Shown here: positions 62,606 through 64,000 of the stretch, one piece after another | Position numbering within the stretch: position 1 is the stretch's first letter | Layout: each line of letters begins with the position of its first letter | Origin: Myxococcus xanthus | GTDB taxonomy: Bacteria > Myxococcota > Myxococcia > Myxococcales > Myxococcaceae | Direction: 5' to 3' | Length of the DNA: 64,000 nt | Assembly (NCBI RefSeq): GCF_900106535.1 | Contig: NZ_FNOH01000001.1 | Coordinates: 124,001-188,000, forward strand | Notes under the pieces: generated by a model | What the model saw: the letters and a program-made list of their open reading frames with translations, nothing else | Databases searched by the model: none | What the model was told of the DNA's origin: nothing | Position numbers and translations under genes: made by a program

Positions 62606-64000
62606 ATGGACGTCTGGCTCGAAGGCAAGAAGGTGCGGTTGAACCCCGCGCGAGCGCTGGGCAAGGGCGGCGAGGCGGACGTGTTCGACATGGGGGATGG
62701 CCGCGCCCTCAAGGTGTTCAAGCCACCCGAGCACCCCGACTACACGGGCCTGCCCGCGGAGCAGGCCGCGGCGCGTGTCCGGTTGGACGAGCACCAACGC
62801 AAGCTGCGCGTCTTCCCGGCAGGACTGCCCGGCCGGGTGGTGGCGCCCCAGGCCTTGGCGACGGACAAGAAGGCGCACGAGGTCCTGGGATACGCCATGC
62901 GCAAGCTGGACGGCGTGGAGCCCTTGCGGCGCTTCGGAGAGCCGTCGTTCCGCAGGGCAGGCGCGGCGTCCGGGCGGGTGGTGGACCTGCTGCGCGACCT
63001 GCATCGGACGCTCGACGCGGTGCATGCGTCGGGCGTGGTGGTGGGGGACTTCAACGACCTCAACGTGCTCGTGGCGGGGACGTCGGAGGCGTACCTCATC
63101 GACGCGGACAGCTTCCAGTTCGGCGGGTTCCTCTGTCCGGTGTTCACGGAGCGCTTCCTCGACCCGCTGCGGCTCGGGAGCACGGGCACGCAAGGGTTGG
63201 TACCCAGCCGCCCCGCTTCCATCGAGAGTGATTGGTATGCCTATGCCGTCGCGGTGATGCAGTCGCTGCTGTGCGTGGGGCCGCACGGAGGCGTCTACAA
63301 GCCCAGGAGCGCGGCTGCTCGGACGACGTCCGCGGGCCGGGTGCTCCAACGCATCACCGTGTTCCATCCGGAAGTGCAGTATCCAAAGCCCGCGTTGCCG
63401 CTGGCGACCTTGCCGGACGACGTGCTGCACCACCTGCACCGCGTCTTCGTGGAGGACCTTCGCGGCGTCTTTCCGTATCCGCTGCTGGAGGGGCTGCGCT
63501 TCACCCCCTGCGCATCGTGCGGCGTGGAGCATGCGCGAGCGGCCTGCCCGACGTGTCAGCCCCACGCCACCGCGACTGCCACGCCGGTGACGTCGGTCCG
63601 AGGCCAGGTGACGGCGACGCGGTTGTTCTCCACGCGAGGCGTGCTGGTGCACGCGAGCAACGAGGCGGGCATCCTTCGCTGGCTCTACCACGCGGAAGGC
63701 GCGTACCGGCGCGAGGACGGACGCGTGGTGCTGCGCGGGGCGCTGGACCCGTCGCTGCGCTGGGCCTTGCAAGGGGACGTGACGCTGGTGGGCCGGGGCG
63801 GTGAGGTGGCGGTGCTGGCGCCCGGCCGGCCCCCGGACCGGATGGGCGTGGATGCGCCGGAGGGCCAGTCCGCTTTCGCCACCAACGCGCGGCACCGGTA
63901 CTGGGCCGTGGGCGGCGGGCTGTGGCGGGACGGCGCATATGGGCCGGAGCGCGTGGGCGCGGTGCTCGAAGGACAGACGCGGCTCTTCGTGGGGCCACGC
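62606..64000 (+). CDS. Atypical protein kinase (YegI-like) with zinc-ribbon and beta-rich C-terminus, cut by the right edge
   Basis: 465 residues visible from ATG 62606; the end is off the window. The N-terminal kinase-like domain opens with ALGKGGEADVFDMGDGRALK, a Gly loop and ATP-binding Lys (RALKVF). It carries VGDFNDLNVLVAG in place of the HRD loop and LIDADSFQF in place of DFG, as in the YegI-type kinases. A four-Cys knuckle (CASCGVEHARAACPTC, about residues 305-320) follows, and then beta-strand-rich sequence that could be the start of a propeller. In E. coli and relatives such kinases form a cluster with a PP2C phosphatase and a von Willebrand factor A protein. Here the PP2C is adjacent; any vWA gene is outside the window. 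Confidence 0.88.
   Translation, partial: MDVWLEGKKVRLNPARALGKGGEADVFDMGDGRALKVFKPPEHPDYTGLPAEQAAARVRLDEHQRKLRVFPAGLPGRVVAPQALATDKKAHEVLGYAMRKLDGVEPLRRFGEPSFRRAGAASGRVVDLLRDLHRTLDAVHASGVVVGDFNDLNVLVAGTSEAYLIDADSFQFGGFLCPVFTERFLDPLRLGSTGTQGLVPSRPASIESDWYAYAVAVMQSLLCVGPHGGVYKPRSAAARTTSAGRVLQRITVFHPEVQYPKPALPLATLPDDVLHHLHRVFVEDLRGVFPYPLLEGLRFTPCASCGVEHARAACPTCQPHATATATPVTSVRGQVTATRLFSTRGVLVHASNEAGILRWLYHAEGAYRREDGRVVLRGALDPSLRWALQGDVTLVGRGGEVAVLAPGRPPDRMGVDAPEGQSAFATNARHRYWAVGGGLWRDGAYGPERVGAVLEGQTRLFVGPR

Overview
The window is a high-GC, gene-dense stretch of a Gram-negative deltaproteobacterial-type chromosome. The gene set points to Myxococcota, most likely Myxococcaceae (Myxococcus/Corallococcus-like). 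It has many secreted lipoproteins and Ig-fold or propeller proteins, a Ser/Thr kinase with the HRDVSPHN loop common in this group, a giant propeller-type hybrid histidine kinase, an ECF sigma factor, a caspase-like protease, and DUF2267, SIMPL and RDD proteins. This assignment is inferred from composition and families; no database was searched. There are no rRNA or tRNA genes, CRISPR arrays or complete insertion sequences.

Layout. 1-5508 (minus): a tripartite RND efflux operon (outer-membrane factor, adaptor lipoprotein, inner-membrane pump cut by the window edge). 5.7-12.6 kb: an unstable island. It holds an SMI1/KNR4-like gene broken by a stop codon, a deletion-scarred remnant of an ATPase gene, a 1392-aa secreted protein of 18 Cys-containing repeats in three six-unit blocks ending in a Vps62-like domain, and an intact ATPase preceded by the tail of a second SMI1-like gene. 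Two 202-bp direct repeats frame the large gene. 12.7-20.6 kb: alpha/beta hydrolase, sterol-desaturase-like hydroxylase with a small membrane partner, a DUF3142 lipoprotein operon, an MlaF-like ABC ATPase lacking its switch histidine, a UgpC/MsmX-type ABC ATPase, and two small proteins. 20.7-28.1 kb: kelch lipoprotein, small Cys-rich lipoprotein, M24 peptidase, and a tandem pair of Ig/propeller proteins separated by a peroxidase-gene remnant. 28.2-31.0 kb: a translationally coupled operon of ECF sigma factor, zinc-finger anti-sigma factor and exported caspase-like protease. 31.0-38.9 kb: di-heme peroxidase, lipoprotein, DUF2267, outer-membrane barrel, subtilisin and Ser/Thr kinase. 39.0-47.0 kb: RDD protein, hybrid two-component kinase, flavin/2Fe-2S reductase, hemerythrin and SIMPL protein. 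47.6-58.4 kb: mainly exported proteins on the minus strand (nuclease with Ig domains, Cys-rich lipoprotein, M64 peptidase, PEGA protein, and a third Ig/propeller paralogue). 58.7-64.0 kb (plus): SDR, lipid-kinase-like protein, NrtR-like NUDIX regulator, and a PP2C phosphatase/kinase pair running off the right edge.

Best candidates for new biology: (1) the sigma/anti-sigma/caspase operon, whose layout suggests proteolytic control of transcription; (2) the 3x6-repeat Vps62-like exported protein sitting between two reciprocally decayed copies of an SMI1-ATPase pair; (3) a 19-bp motif present at the NUDIX regulator's start and again before the PP2C/kinase pair; (4) the PP2C/atypical-kinase pair itself.
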